This document shows, one piece after another, positions 35,318-46,774 of a stretch of 64,000 bases of DNA. The notes beneath the pieces were generated by a model. The model made no database searches. It was not told where the DNA came from and was given only the letters and a program-made list of their open reading frames with translations. Origin of the DNA: Geotrypetes seraphini (taxonomy: Eukaryota; Chordata; Amphibia; Gymnophiona; Dermophiidae); the NCBI RefSeq assembly GCF_902459505.1, contig NC_047096.1:124001-188000 (forward strand). Reading direction: 5' to 3'. Within the stretch, counting starts at the first letter, position 1. The number at the start of each line of letters is the position of its first letter. Made by a program: the position numbers and the translations under genes.

Positions 35318-35851
35318 CCTGGCCGCCCGGGAAGAGTAGGGATCGTCGAAGAGCGCCCAGGCACGCTGCTGCCAGGAGCGCGGCGGCTCCCGCCCCGGCC
35401 GCAGGGGGGCACCCTGGGGCGTCTGGAATCTGCGCAGCACCTCCTCGGCGTGCCGGTGCTGCCGGTAGCTGAGCCAGCAGCAGGGCTCCACGTCGGTCTC
35501 GTCGAGGCCCCAGAAGGCGAGCTCCTCCTCGAAGAGGGGTCCACACAGGTCGGCTGGGCAGTGCAGCTTGCCCGTGCGATAGTAGTTGAGCACGAAGGCG
35601 AAGAGCCCCGGGTGCCGGTCGAAGAAGAGCTCGGCGGGGCAGGGCTGGGGCTCGGCCAGGCGGGCCAGGCGAGTACCTGGCAGGGCGCGCAGGGTGCTGC
35701 GGTAGGTCTCGTGCCGGCTGCCCCCCACGTTTAGCACCACCCTGTCCGCACCGTCGCCCCGGGCCAGCTCCTCCTTCGGGCTGGGCTTGCGGGGGGCTTT
35801 GCCCGAGGACTTGCAGCCCCGGCTCGAGGACACACACACGGAGTTGAGCAT
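35318..35851 (-). CDS. KCNC4: KCNC4 coding exon 1 (N-terminal ball and T1 domain)
   Basis: Residues 1-178 of Kv3.4. The N-terminus [20 protein letters not shown] is the fast-inactivation ball, with Cys6 (redox-sensitive in mammals) and phosphorylatable serines. The T1 tetramerisation domain runs about 36-135 ([39 protein letters not shown]). Its zinc site HX5CX20CC is intact at H97, C103, C124 and C125. The exon ends [13 protein letters not shown] at AGG/GTGAGT, phase 0. The start is supported by an in-frame TGA 27 nt upstream. Compared with recalled human KCNC4, the Gly/Ser-rich insert in T1 and much of the Gly-rich linker after it are missing, giving a predicted protein of 545 residues against about 635. 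KCNC3 shares the ball, but the neighbours and C-terminus favour KCNC4. Confidence 0.96.
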
Positions 35852-36150
35852 CGGGGCAACAGGTGCGGCCTCCGATCAATGCACCTCTTGCTCCCTCCCT
35901 CCGGCTGTCAGTGATGCTCAAATCCCCGGCGGATGGCAGCCTCCGCCCTTCTCGTTGTTTTGCAACTTCAGTGCCGTTTGCCTGGCTGCAGCGAGACCGA
36001 GACGGAAATGCATTTTATCCCGCATTGCCTCTTCCTCCCAGTCCCATCTCCACTCTCTTGGAGCCAGCTCCTTTTCCCCGCTCCCTGTAGCCCTCCATAA
36101 TCTAACAGACGCTTTGTCTTTGCTACCTCCAGCTGGCCTTGAAGCATGAT
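35852..36150 (-). promoter_or_regulatory. KCNC4: KCNC4 5' UTR / promoter-proximal region (inferred)
   Basis: GC-rich DNA continuous with exon 1, with an in-frame stop at 35876-35878. No TATA box recognised. The transcription start is unknown. Confidence 0.45.
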
Positions 36151-36179
36151 CGTCCCAAGCTGGAAACGTGGCCGAGATG

Positions 36180-36335
36180 ACACCAGGAAATATTTATTTA
36201 CCGAAAGGGTGATTGATAGATGGAATGGTCTTCAAACATGTGGGGTCGCTACAGAGGTATGATAGGGGCTAGTTTCTCGAGGGGGGAAGGGATCATGATT
36301 GGGCAGACTTGTTGGGCCGTCATATTCTATGTTTC
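36180..36335 (+). mobile_element. CR1 LINE 3' end
   Basis: Contains aaatatttatttaccgaaag, gattgatagatggaatggtc and the tail cttgttgggccgtcatattc. Confidence 0.75.
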
Positions 36336-37389
36336 TATGCGTTCACCCCAGCCAAGCAGAGAAGTCAATGGGCAAGACACAGTTTTGAAGGCCCGGCCTT
36401 CCTTGTGTCTTGTGTGGCTGCACTGCTGGTCCTGACAGGAAGCTATGACAGGCCCCTGCCTGGAGGAACTCTGCATCTATGGCAAAAATAGCAAGTTCAT
36501 AGGGCCACAGATCAGAGGAGGAGGCGAAATGGACAGAGAGGGAGATACAGAGCAAGGAAGGGTGAGAGAAATGCTAGGCCCTGCATCCAACCTTAAAAAA
36601 AGAATGATGGGTGGTAGTAAGGGTAATGCCCCTCCCCTCATACCTTTTTAACTTCTCCAGCAAGAGCAGTGTTGGCTTGCTCTTTGACGTCACTTTCTTG
36701 GTGTGGGTCCCAGAAGTGACATCAGAAAGAGCGCCAATGCTGACATGGGCACAACCTTGCACCGGGGATGGCAAGGGGTGCGTGCGCAGGGCAAGGAGGG
36801 ATGCCTTAGGAGGACTGTCCCCATGGATCCCCCTTATTACACCACTGATGGGGGTTGTGATTGTCTCAAGGGTCTCGCATTAAAGAACACTGCCTTATAT
36901 AACCACACTAATGTTCATCTATTTATTGTGAGCCGTGACCTCATCTCCCAGGAAGGAAAGGGCAGAGAAAGTAGTCCTTAGCTGTGAGGGAGGTGAGGAA
37001 ATTATCCTGTGGTCCCCAAAACAAAGCTCTTTCCAAATCAAATGAAAGGAAGATCCCAACTAGGATTGTTGACCAAAACCAGGAAGTGTACAATGATGGT
37101 TAATCTTAACCAAGCAGATTCTAGGACCCTGGAAGAACCAAGAAAAGGGAGGATTTAGGTTCCCTAGAACAGAGATTCTCAACACACGGTACATGAATCC
37201 TGGGGGTAAGCGGGGGGAGGGGATGGGGGGTGGGGCATTTACCGCAGTAAACCATGGTCACCGCAGTAAATCCGCAGGAATGGAGATATTTTCAACTGGT
37301 TTTCCGCAGGAATGGGGACAAGATCTTTTACCACCCCATAGGAGCGGTGCAAAGTCTTGCTCCTGTTGTAAAAAAATTGTGCCTGTATC
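36336..37389. other. KCNC4-upstream DNA, mostly unassigned
   Basis: 36336-37180 holds nothing recognised. 37180-37350 has an accgcagtaaa / ccgcaggaatgg(g/a)ga direct-repeat pattern of an unclassified element. Confidence 0.45.
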
Positions 37390-39275
37390 AGACTCGACAT
37401 CTCCCCCCCAGCTCCTCTTGTCCACCCAACCCCTGTCCTCAAGTCACTTCATTGGGTCTCAAGCTGTTTCCGCATACAGTTTAAACTGCAGCTCCTCTGT
37501 ATCTCTCATCTCTCCCTAGACTCTTCCCTGGGAATTCCACTCTCTCAACTCCAGACTCTGTCTCTTCTATTTTGCTACACCATGTCACTCCAGTGCTAGC
37601 ATCGGTTCATTGGCTACCTATCAAGAAGCGTTGCATCTTCAATAAATAATCTTCTTACCCCTTATATTCCTTCTAGGTCCCTAAAATCAACAGCTAATAA
37701 CCTTTTCTCTATACCGTCACTGAAGTTTATATATTGTGGGACCGGGATCCTGGCGAGGCCTAGTAGCTCCGCAGAATCCTAGTCTTGGCGCGAGCATAAG
37801 GTTAATGGAACACAGCTTGCCTGGTGTCTCCCATAAATTGCACACCAAAATGGCCTGGTTTGTCCAAATATTACACTTTTATTGAACCTCAAGGAAAGTT
37901 CCAAACAAAACGGTCAAAAATTTGGCATCAATACAAAAACCAAACACTCCAGTTTTCTCTGCTGCTTCTTTTCTCATACACGCAAGTTCTAATCCCAGCA
38001 CCGGCTGTACTTTCAGAGAAAAGTTCATAACAATAATAACACAAAATACAGTTCATCTTATATGCCACCTTCAAGGTAAGATAGAACAGTTCATGCCTCT
38101 GGTAATAGTTTAGGATATAAGGCTTTTACCAATACTAGCTCTAAAGCTGGTTTGGAGTAACCTTGAATAGCAGCTCCTCCTAATAGCAGAAGCAGAGAGG
38201 CCGGTTCTCCTACAGGTGTTGCCACTCTTTTCAATCATCTAAGCTCAAGGTAAATTCTGCAGCTTCCAGCACAGGTTCAAAACAGTGTATAAAAATACTT
38301 TCACAACACAAAACTCCAAAAAGAAAAACCCCTTCACAAAGGAAAAGAAAATTCAGGCTTTCCAAACCTACTCCCATTCCATTGGGTGCTCTTCCCCATG
38401 AGACATAGCATTGTTCTCCAGCCAGTCTATATCACAAACCTCAGACTGTACTTCAGGGTTTTCCATTTCCCACTCCATGTGAGAACCTTCCTGTGCTGGC
38501 CATAAGTTAGCTGCTCTAGCTGACTTCCTTCTCAGCTTTTCCTCAGCTTCCAGTCCCAGCTGCCTCTCCTCTCCTTCTGACGAGGGAAGCTCAGAAAAAG
38601 GGAGACTTGGCCAGCAACCACGCCCCCTAACAGCAGAGTCAGCTAAACTCTTAAAGAGCCCTGTCCTTCTAGTTCCTGCCTGAGCTCTGTGAACTTTTAA
38701 AGGGGCAGGCTCACTCTTGACATTGTGCACAGGATTTCCACTATACCCAGGATGTTTCTTCAACTTAGTCACTGGAACTTTAGTGATACTTACAGGAGCT
38801 TTTCCCTTGGCTTTATTAGGCCTAGCTGGATCCCTGTCACAATATACAATGTGGTCTACTATATTCTCTGTTACTGCCACTTCTCTTTGGAATAATATTC
38901 CAAATTATTTACACAAAGAATAAAATCTTAACTGCTAAAGACATTTCTCTTCCTTGATGACTTTGAGATCTAACTGTCCTTTTAAGGGCAATTGAGCGAA
39001 AATATAATTAACAGCTGCCCTCCCTATTGTTTTTTCCCTAATTGTTCTCTTTTATTTTGCCTAATGTAGTTCTTGCCTTTTACCTTTTGTTCTTGTTTGT
39101 CTTTGTTTTTAATAGTTTTTAAAAGTTTTTATAGTTACAGTTTGGTGATATATTGTCACCTCAAACTTGTATTTTAGTTAAAGTTTGTTTTCTGTTTTTA
39201 CAAATTTGTACACCGCCTAGAAGGCTGATTGGGCGGTATAAGAAATTTTAAATAAACTTGAAACTTGAAAGCGCT
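37390..39275 (+). mobile_element. L2-like LINE 3' end split by an LTR fossil
   Basis: Left part 37590-37734 (tggctacctatcaagaagcg, aacagctaataaccttttct) continues at 38842 with a frame reading CHFSLWNNIPNYLHKE, then a long 3' UTR ending cgcctagaaggctgattggg and aataaacttgaaacttgaaa at 39275. 37390-37590 is a further L2 piece. The LTR fossil sits between the halves. Confidence 0.75.
37735..38841 (-). mobile_element. Solo LTR fossil (same terminal type as 12241-13257)
   Basis: On the minus strand it starts TGTGACAGGGATCC and ends GATCCCGGTCCCACA, 1107 bp, flanked by 4-bp duplications atat (37731-37734 and 38842-38845). An aataaaag signal lies near 37878. The 4-bp duplication suggests Ty3/gypsy type. 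No internal region adjoins it. It is younger than the L2 it splits. Confidence 0.75.
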
Positions 39276-39689
39276 AGTCCTGGTTTTTAAGACATTGGTA
39301 CCAGGCTATATGATTCCCAAGCTACCAATCCATAACCCAAGCTGACCATTAAGATCCTGTCAAAAATACAAACAGAGGGGTTTGACTTAAAATGGTCAAA
39401 AATAGAGTGATAAAGGTACGTATATGCAAACAAAGAAATCACTCTAGCTGGTGCTTATAGATGTGCTGTATCAATGGTATATATAGTGTTAGATAACTAT
39501 ATGCTCAGAATCATGGAGGTGGTAAACGGGGAAAAAACCCCGGCACTACCACCTCACCGCCCAATCATCGCATAAGAGGACTATCACCAATGAATTTGTA
39601 TGTTAACTTTGAATGCTCAAAAAAGTAAAGGGCTAAAGTTCTTAAACTGTGTACGTCGTATCTTAACATAAGGAACACAGCAACTTATC
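39276..39689. other. Unassigned DNA left of the Penelope-like element
   Basis: No family recognised. Part may be the terminal repeat of the Penelope-like element. Confidence 0.4.
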
Positions 39690-42070
39690 TTTTGGCTTGC
39701 ATGTTCCGACGTATCCCTCATATCTAGGTTTTTGAAGAAATGGTTGAGCGTGATATTCTCAGATTGGAATCACAACCGACACATGTTAAGGACAATTTAA
39801 CTCCCTCTTAGAGGGCAGCCTTAAAATCTTTGTCATCTGTTGAGAATATAGTGATACGCCCTGCAGATAAAGGAGGAGGTATTGTAGTAATGAATACCAC
39901 TGCATACATCCAGGAAGCGCACTGTATTATCAATTAGTTGATCATGATCCTACTACTGAATTGTCTGAAGTCATTGCACATATTTTGTTACAAGCTCTTG
40001 AATCGGGGACCATTACAGAAGGGGAATATAAATTTTTGCGTTGCCCATGTCCGGTGACTCCAGTTATATATTTTGTTCCAAAGATCCATAAATCTTTAGT
40101 GAATCCCCCTGCTCGTCCCATTGTGGTAGGTATAGGATCTATTTTGGAGCCTTTGTCTGAGTTTATAGATCTTCAATTAAAAGATCAAGTTCCACAGATC
40201 TCATCATATGTCAAAGATACAGGCGACATGATCAGATTTTTGGATACTTTTCAAGAAGTTCCCTCTCATGTGATTTTAGTGTCTTTTGACATCAAGGCAC
40301 TCTATACAAACATACCACAGAAAGCAGCCATTGATGTAGTTAAACAACATCTTCAATAAAAGGGTTTGTCTGCTCAACGGATAGATTTTTTAGTTATTAT
40401 TGCCCAGGTAGCCCTTAGTAAAAATTATTTCCAATTTGATCAATCTTATTTTTTATAAATTAAGGGCACAGCCATGGCCACCAAGATGGCACCAACAATA
40501 GCATGTTTATACGTTGTAGCTTTTGAACAACGATATCCATACCCTTCTGAATACTTTGTGAAGCTATTGATGTGGAAACGTTATATAGATGACGTGTTTG
40601 CAGTGTGGTTGGGGACAGCCACTGAGTCATCCTCTTTTTTTGTGTTGGCTAAACCATGGTGATCCCAACCTGCAATTCACTATCAATTCGAACATCTGTT
40701 CTTTACCATTTTTGGACATTAATATCACACTAAACAATGGTAGCTTCTATACCACCATCTATAGAAAATCTACGGACCGGAACAATCTTTTAAGATATGA
40801 GAGTCACCATCTGAGACATTTACGTAATAATATACCTACTGGGCAGTTTTTAAGGTTACGCCGTTTGTGCTCCTCTCAAGAGGAATTTTTAAATAAAGCT
40901 GAAGATATGAGAGATCGCTTCAGAGAGCGCGGCTACCCTAGTACAGTCATCAAAAAAGCGTTCAAGCGAGCATTGGATGCCCAAAGAGAGGTTCTTTTTT
41001 CTTCAAATAATAACACCACTGAATCATCTTTATTTTGTGTTATTCCCTACTCACAACATGCATTTAAGATCAAGCAGATTATTAATTCTCATTGGGATAT
41101 TTTACAACATCATGCTGCGTTTCAAGAATTACCACATTTCGCTTACTCCCGGAGTCGTAATCTAAAACAATGCCTCACAAGATCTCAATTTTTGTCAGAT
41201 AAAAGCACTTTGACATCCTCTGGAGGCATTCATTCTTTATGTTCTTTGTGTACAGTTTGCCAGTATAGCGTTCCTCTTTCCCAAATGAATCAAGTTTCAA
41301 GTTTATTATTTTTCTTAATTAATCGCTTAATCAAATTCAAAGCTATGTACATATTAAAAAGATAGTCAATAAAAAACAAACAGTACAAACTATAAATAAT
41401 TACATTGGGTAATACATATTTACATTACATAAGGTAAGAAGGGTATTGAAATACATTTGTTAAGTGAAAGCAAAACAAAGGAAAAACATAATAGGGAAAA
41501 CATTTAAGTAGTAAGGTGTAAACTATTAAAATTACTGATTTAAAAAAATTATTAAATTAAGTATTAAAAGCATCATTAAAAAGAAATGTTTTTAAATTAC
41601 TTTTAAATTTTACCAAGTCTTGCTCATTTCGTAAAAAAATTGGAAGAGCATTCCAGGTCTGTGGTGCTGTTACTGAAAATATAAACTGCCGTCTGGTGTT
41701 TATAATTTTCAGTGATGGAACATACCTTTTACTAACTGTCGCACAAGTGGAGTAGTGTATATTGTCCAATGTCCTTGTAAGCTGTTATATATTGGACATA
41801 CTATCCGAAGTATCCGAGCTCAGATCAGTGAGCACATCAGCAGAATTTCCACAAGAGTTATGGAAGCTCCCCTCACCCCACACTGGGTAGCAGAAAATCA
41901 TCAGCCAACAGCACTACGGTTCTCTGTTTTGGAAGCCCCGGTGTTACCGCGAGGAGGCAATTTAAAAGCCAGATTGTATGCTAGAGAACAGAATTGGATT
42001 TTTAAATTGAACACCCTACACCCGAGAGATTTAAATAGCGAGATTGAGTGGCGTGCTTTTCTATAGAAGT
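39690..42070 (+). mobile_element. Penelope-like element (old, broken)
   Basis: The RT region reads IVIRPADKGGGIVVMN, CPVTPVIYFVPKIHKSL and VSFDIKALYTNIPQKA, with the catalytic block RYIDDVFAVW near 40580. The C-terminal GIY-YIG endonuclease domain is present (VYIVQCPCKLLYIGHT, 41755-41805) followed by YAREQNWIFKLNTLHPRDLN. Domain order is that of endonuclease-bearing PLEs. An antisense L2-like tail is inserted at about 41286-41755 between RT and endonuclease. The copy is degraded and not expected to be active. Confidence 0.88.
41286..41755 (-). mobile_element. L2-like LINE 3' end inserted in the Penelope-like element
   Basis: The minus strand has KIINTRRQFIFSVTAPQTWN and the tail taaacttgaaacttga at 41290. 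The right junction is uncertain because agtggagtagtgtat can be read as either element. Confidence 0.8.
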
Positions 42071-42490
42071 CGGTATTTATGATGCTAGTTTTTGATTTGT
42101 AATTTTTACTTTTTCATTTTTTATTTTTATCAGCTGATCCCTTGTATTAATGGTTGATAATGTGCCCATGTTTAAGGCCTTTAAATTTCTGGCGGCTTTC
42201 CCGCTTTTGTAACATTGTAAGAACAGAAGCTTTGTACATTATGTGAGATATCTGTTTCCAACTCTGGTGAGTTCCATGCCCTTAGCCAAGAGAAATTTAG
42301 AAATTCATAAATTTTAGAGCATTCAATGAGATTTGTTTTAACTTAAGTTTCAATAAAATTTAATCTTTTTAAATTTTGTATTATTTCAGAATCTTTTTTC
42401 GCCCACCATTGAAAATCTTTTGCAAAATTCCTTGGGTTCCCTGAAGCAGGCTCACCACTCTGCCTCTGCTGGCAAAATCACAGTCTGTCC
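42071..42490. other. Penelope-like 3' flank, unassigned
   Basis: AT-rich, no gene. Part may be the 3' UTR of the Penelope-like element. Confidence 0.4.
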
Positions 42491-44110
42491 CAATCTAGGG
42501 GAGAAAACCTAGCAGGGACCAGGCTGCACCACAATACTGGCTTCTAGAAAGCACAATGGACTGGGGGGGGGGTCTAGCAGTGTGTGGCACCATTTGGACC
42601 CATGTAGACTTGCACGGCCATTCAGATGCTGACCTGAGGTCCCTTTCCATCCAGCATCTACCCCTCCTCTTTCCATCCAGCATCTGCCCCTCTGTCTGCT
42701 GCTTCTGCCCAGCATCTGATTTGTCTCCTCTCTTCCTCCTTTCTGCCCCCTCTGTCATCCCATCCATCATCCGCCCTTCTTTCTCCCCCTTCCATCCAGC
42801 ATCTGCCCATCTTTCCCCCCTTTCAGCCCAGCATCTGCTTCATTTCTTTCTCCCCCTTCTATTCAGTGTCTGCTCCATCTTTCTCTTTCCTCCCTTCCAT
42901 CCGTATCCTCCCCTTCTCCTCCTTTCCATTCAATATCTTCCTCCCCTCTCCTTTTCTTTACATCCATCATCTGTCTTTTTCTCTCTCCCCAGGCATTCCA
43001 GCTTGTCTTATCTTTCCCCTTTCATCCAGTGTGTCTGATCCCTCCCCATTTCTATCTACAGTCTGTCTCCTCTCACCTCCTACATCCAGTATCTACCCCC
43101 TCCCACCTGACACCTCAGCCACCGCTAGACTGATGCAAAGCCTTCCCTCCGATGTCAGCTCTGACTTCGGGGGAAGACTTCTGGGTCGGCTACATATGGC
43201 TTGCTGCAGGCTGCCTCCAACCCCTGCTGTTATCTGGACTCGAATGAAGTGGTGGAAGGGAGTGCATTTTTGGACACAGAAGTCATGAACTGGGGAGAGA
43301 GGAAGGGAGGGAAAGAGATGCTGAGGTGGGGGAGGGATTAGAAAGAGAGAATTGGGTGTGGGTGTGTCAATGAGCGGGAAAGAGAGATGGTTGTGTACAC
43401 ACGGCAAATGGAAGAAAGAGGAGAATTTTTGGTCGTAGGGAGGAAGGTACAGAATGTGATAGGGAAGAAAAAGATGAGAGTGAGAAATGTGGCAAGGGAA
43501 CAATGGGACAGATTGAAAGGGATGCAAGAGGGAGGAATATTGGACAGTGGTGAAGGGAATGGAGGGAGAGATGTGGCATAGTGTTGGAGAGGGGTGATAG
43601 AAGGAGAAATGTTGGGCATGGGGCTGGTGGGCAGGCACGAAAGATGAGAAAGAGATAAATGCTGGACCATGGTAGGGGAAACAATGGACAGCAACAGAAG
43701 AATTTACAGAAGATGGGAAAGCGGAAAAAAGAAACTGGGACCAACTTTATGGAAAAATAAGTCTCCAGACAACAAAGGTAAAAAACGGAATTTATTGACT
43801 AAAATATGTTAGCTTTGGGAAATGTATATGGCAGATGTCTTTGTTTTGTGTTCAAAAGAAAAGGAAATGCATTTCTGGTTTTATTTCTACAGTGTTGAAG
43901 TACTTGTTGACCCTTGCTGTGACTGGTGGGGATCCCCAAGCACCGCCAGCAGAGGACCTCCTCTAGAGATGGCCAGAACTCCCCTCCACCAAGCGCAGCA
44001 GTCACTGGCAGCATCCATGAGCCACTGAGGTGCCAGCATCTGTGACTCAGGGATGCTACTGCTGCCTGCCAAGCTTGGCAAAAGGGACCCCCGGCCAACT
44101 GCAAAGGAAG
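42491..44110 (+). mobile_element. Non-autonomous element with pyrimidine and purine arrays
   Basis: 42640-43100 is pyrimidine-rich with the recurring unit ccatccagcatctgcc roughly every 30 nt. 43139-43185 is half of the GATGTCAGCTCTGACTTCGG hairpin. 43280-43740 is purine-rich. Module ccagacaacaaaggtaaaa is at 43764-43782. 43800-44110 continues with an unassigned segment. Pyrimidine and purine arrays on either side of the hairpin suggest a large eroded foldback. Termini not found. Confidence 0.6.
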
Positions 44111-44174
44111 TCCTCAGCTGACAGTTTGTGGGTTCTCATCAGCTGAGTATTTATATTTTATATTTACATTAGAG

Positions 44175-44280
44175 GTTCTGGTAGAAACCCATTTACAAAG
44201 TATGTATTCTTCCCAATTAATATTTCCAAATTAATAAAGTCTCTTTGCTTATTTGTAAATGGGTCTCTACCAGAGCCTTT
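44175..44280. repeat. Short foldback
   Basis: Arms ggttctggtagaaacccatt and aatgggtctctaccagagcc, about 25 bp each, with an AT-rich middle. Confidence 0.7.
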
Positions 44281-44334
44281 AATTCAGTAGCATAATTAAA
44301 TAAAATAACTATTTCTGAAGTTTATAGGGAAGGA

Positions 44335-44455
44335 TGGTGACGGAGGGGATTCCTCGCGGGGACGGAGGGATTCCTCACGGGGACGGGTGGGGACGGAGGG
44401 ATTCCTCACGGGGACGGGTGGGATTTTGGCGGGGACGGATGGGATTTCTGTCCCC
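44335..44455. repeat. G-rich minisatellite
   Basis: Four to five diverged units of ggggacggagggattcctca type, about 22-28 bp each. A related piece lies at 14480-14515. Confidence 0.8.
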
Positions 44456-44597
44456 GCGCAACTCTCTATCTCAAACTCATCAACTAGGCCATAATACTGA
44501 GTTCCTGACCAAAACATGTAAAAGTAAATTAGAATAATTTGGATGTTCATACCTACTATAGTCTTTTAGTGTTCTCAGATGTTTATACCCACTAAAG

Positions 44598-45588
44598 CAG
44601 GGGGGCCCAATAGGTCGATCGCGATCGACGGGTAGCTCGCCAAGGCAAAGTGTGTCGATCACCCAGGACTCACTTTGCCTTGGCGATCTATCAGGCTGAT
44701 CAGTCTTCCTCTCCCCGACGTCAATTCTGCTGTCGGAGAGGAAGTTTGGGCCAGCCAATCGCTGCCTGGCTGGGCGGAACTTCCTCTCCGACGGCAGAAT
44801 TGATGTCGGGGAGAGGAATGCTGGTCGACCCGAAGCAGGGAGAGCATGGGGCGGCGTTGGCGTCGGGGCCTGTTATCCATTGGTGGAGGTTTGGATTCTG
44901 TTCCCCGATGGCAGTGGCTTGGGGAAGGGCAGGGGAAAGAAAGAAAGGGGGCAGGCAGGGAGACAGAAGGAAAGAAGAGAAACAGGAAAAAAAGAAAGGG
45001 GGCATAAAGAAAGAAAGAAAGAAAAGGCAGGGAGAGAGGAAGAAAAAGTTGGGGGAGGGAATGAGGTTTGGAGGAGAGGAAGCATACAGGCTGGAAGAAA
45101 GATTGGATGCACAGTCAGAAGAAAGTGCAACCAGAGACTCATGAAATCACCAGACAAGGTAGGAAAAATGATTTTATTTTAAATTTAGTAATCAAAATGT
45201 GTCTGAATTTATATCTGCTGTCTATATTTTACAATATAGTCCCCTTTTACTAAACTGCAATAGTGTTTTTTAGCGCAGGGAGCCTATGAGCGTCGAGAGC
45301 AGCGCTGGGCATTCAGCGCAGCTCCCTGCGCTAAAAACTGCTATTGTGGTTTAGTAAAAAGGGAGGGAGGTGGGTATTTGTCTATTTTTGTATGGTTGTT
45401 ACTGAGGTGACAGTGCATAGAGTCATCTGCTTTGACCTCTTTGAAAAAACCCCAGAATAGGAATGATAATTAACAATTCTATGCGTACAGTGTGCGTTGT
45501 GTTTTTTAAAAATTTTATTGTTGGTAGATCATTTTGACTTGGTCATTTTAAAAGTAGCTTGCGAGTCAAAAAAGTGTGGGCATCCCTG
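44598..45588 (+). mobile_element. Complete non-autonomous hAT element
   Basis: 991 bp with terminal sequences caggggggcccaa and gtgtgggcatccctg and a perfect 8-bp duplication cactaaag (44590-44597, 45589-45596). In order: hairpin arms 44716-44815 (gacgtcaattctgctgtcgg), purine array 44935-45065, module ccagacaaggtagg at 45150, attttatttt, palindromic MITE 45237-45367, then attgttggtagatcatttt. It encodes no transposase and must have moved in trans. Confidence 0.95.
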
Positions 45589-45639
45589 CACTAAAGCATG
45601 TGCATCTTGGCTGTTTATCTCTACTGTAGGATGTAAAAT

Positions 45640-46020
45640 CACCTACTGTATCTCTGATGTTCTCAATTTATCATAACTCAGTCTTTGCACCACTCGCTTC
45701 TCAAATAATTTTCTCCATGTTTATTCTGACTTTGCTGTGTGTGTACTTCTGTAACCTGTTCTGGGCTCTTTTGGGTGGATGGACTAAACAAGTGAATACG
45801 CCTGGAACAAACTGCCTGACTTGGTATCAAGCTCCGTCTCTGGCCATCTTCAAATCCATGTTCAAAGGCCACTTCTTTCAAGCTGCTTTCAATTCCTAAC
45901 TCCAACCCACCTACTAAGCGCCAATATCTGTCTTATCATTCCCTCTGTAATTCCCCTCCTGAGTACTGTGTATAGAGAGACCTCTTGTAAGCTCTTTCAA
46001 GCCGGGACTCTTCTCTGTTT
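45640..46020 (+). mobile_element. L2-like LINE 3' fragment
   Basis: Contains ctggaacaaactgcctgact, aggccacttctttcaagctg and the tail ttgtaagctctttcaagccg. Confidence 0.65.
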
Positions 46021-46607
46021 TGTGTAGTACAGAGAAGGAACAAAGTGGTGAGCGAGAGAGAGGTTTTATGTAGGCTCTTTGAGCAGGCTCATGAAGAAGA
46101 AAGTCAAGAAATGATTTTTCCATAAGAACAAGCTTTTATTGTTCTTGCATCTGGACTATTTTGAAGTAGAGGAACAGGTTTAATGTACACAAGTCTCAGA
46201 CTGAAGTTCTTTACATGTTCTCAATGTTATCACTAAAATCATAGAAAACCTGGCCTGGCCAACCAAAACATGTTCTTCTTGAAGCTGCTGCCACCCACAG
46301 TTGAGGACAGAAAGAAAGCCGTCACTTCTGTTGTAGGTAACATGAGTTCTCCAGTCTTGTATCTATACCCAAGCTATAGAGACTTAATAAGAATAGCAAA
46401 ACGACTGGAACAAATATCTTACAAGTAAGTCTTGAAAAATAGTCATTACACAGTTATAACTGGGTAGAAAGAAATGTCAGATGACAAGTGAAATGCCGGA
46501 GGGCGAATACATTATACATTTCAAAAGGTAAGATTATAATACAAATAGTCTAAACACATTACAGATAGTACTCGCCAGGAAGGGTTCAAATACTTCCTAG
46601 TGTAACA
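46021..46607 (-). mobile_element. Possible solo LTR fossil
   Basis: On the minus strand it begins TGTTACACTAGG, has an AATAAAAGC signal near 46133 and ends TACTACACA, about 590 bp. It sits in an L2 tail. No clear flanking duplication, so family and boundaries are uncertain. Confidence 0.4.
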
Positions 46608-46631
46608 TTTCACCTTCTCTATACACATAAG

Positions 46632-46774
46632 CCCCCTCTTCTACAAAACTGTGCTAACAGTTTTTAGCGCAGAGAGCCGCGCTGCTCCCGACACTCATAG
46701 GAACTCTATGAGCGTCAGGAGCAGTGCGGCTCCCTGTGCTAGAAACTGCTAGCACAGTTTTGTTGAAGAGGGGG
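46632..46774. mobile_element. 143-bp palindromic MITE
   Basis: Arms ccccctcttctacaaaactg and agttttgttgaagaggggg run nearly to the centre at ctcataggaactctatgag. Both flanks read aag, consistent with a 3-bp duplication. Confidence 0.85.

Noticed and set aside
35318-35851. KCNC3 rather than KCNC4
   Set aside because: The ball peptide is shared, but KCNC3 has a long Pro-rich N-terminus, and the exon-3 tail and SLC6A17/RBM15 neighbours indicate KCNC4.
35263-35921. Alternative frames over KCNC4 exon 1
   Set aside because: Shadows of the real exon; only the frame starting at 35851 has the Kv3 T1 domain.
38368-38880. 170-codon minus-strand frame with many charged residues
   Set aside because: It lies almost entirely within the LTR fossil 37735-38841 and crosses its border; no domain.
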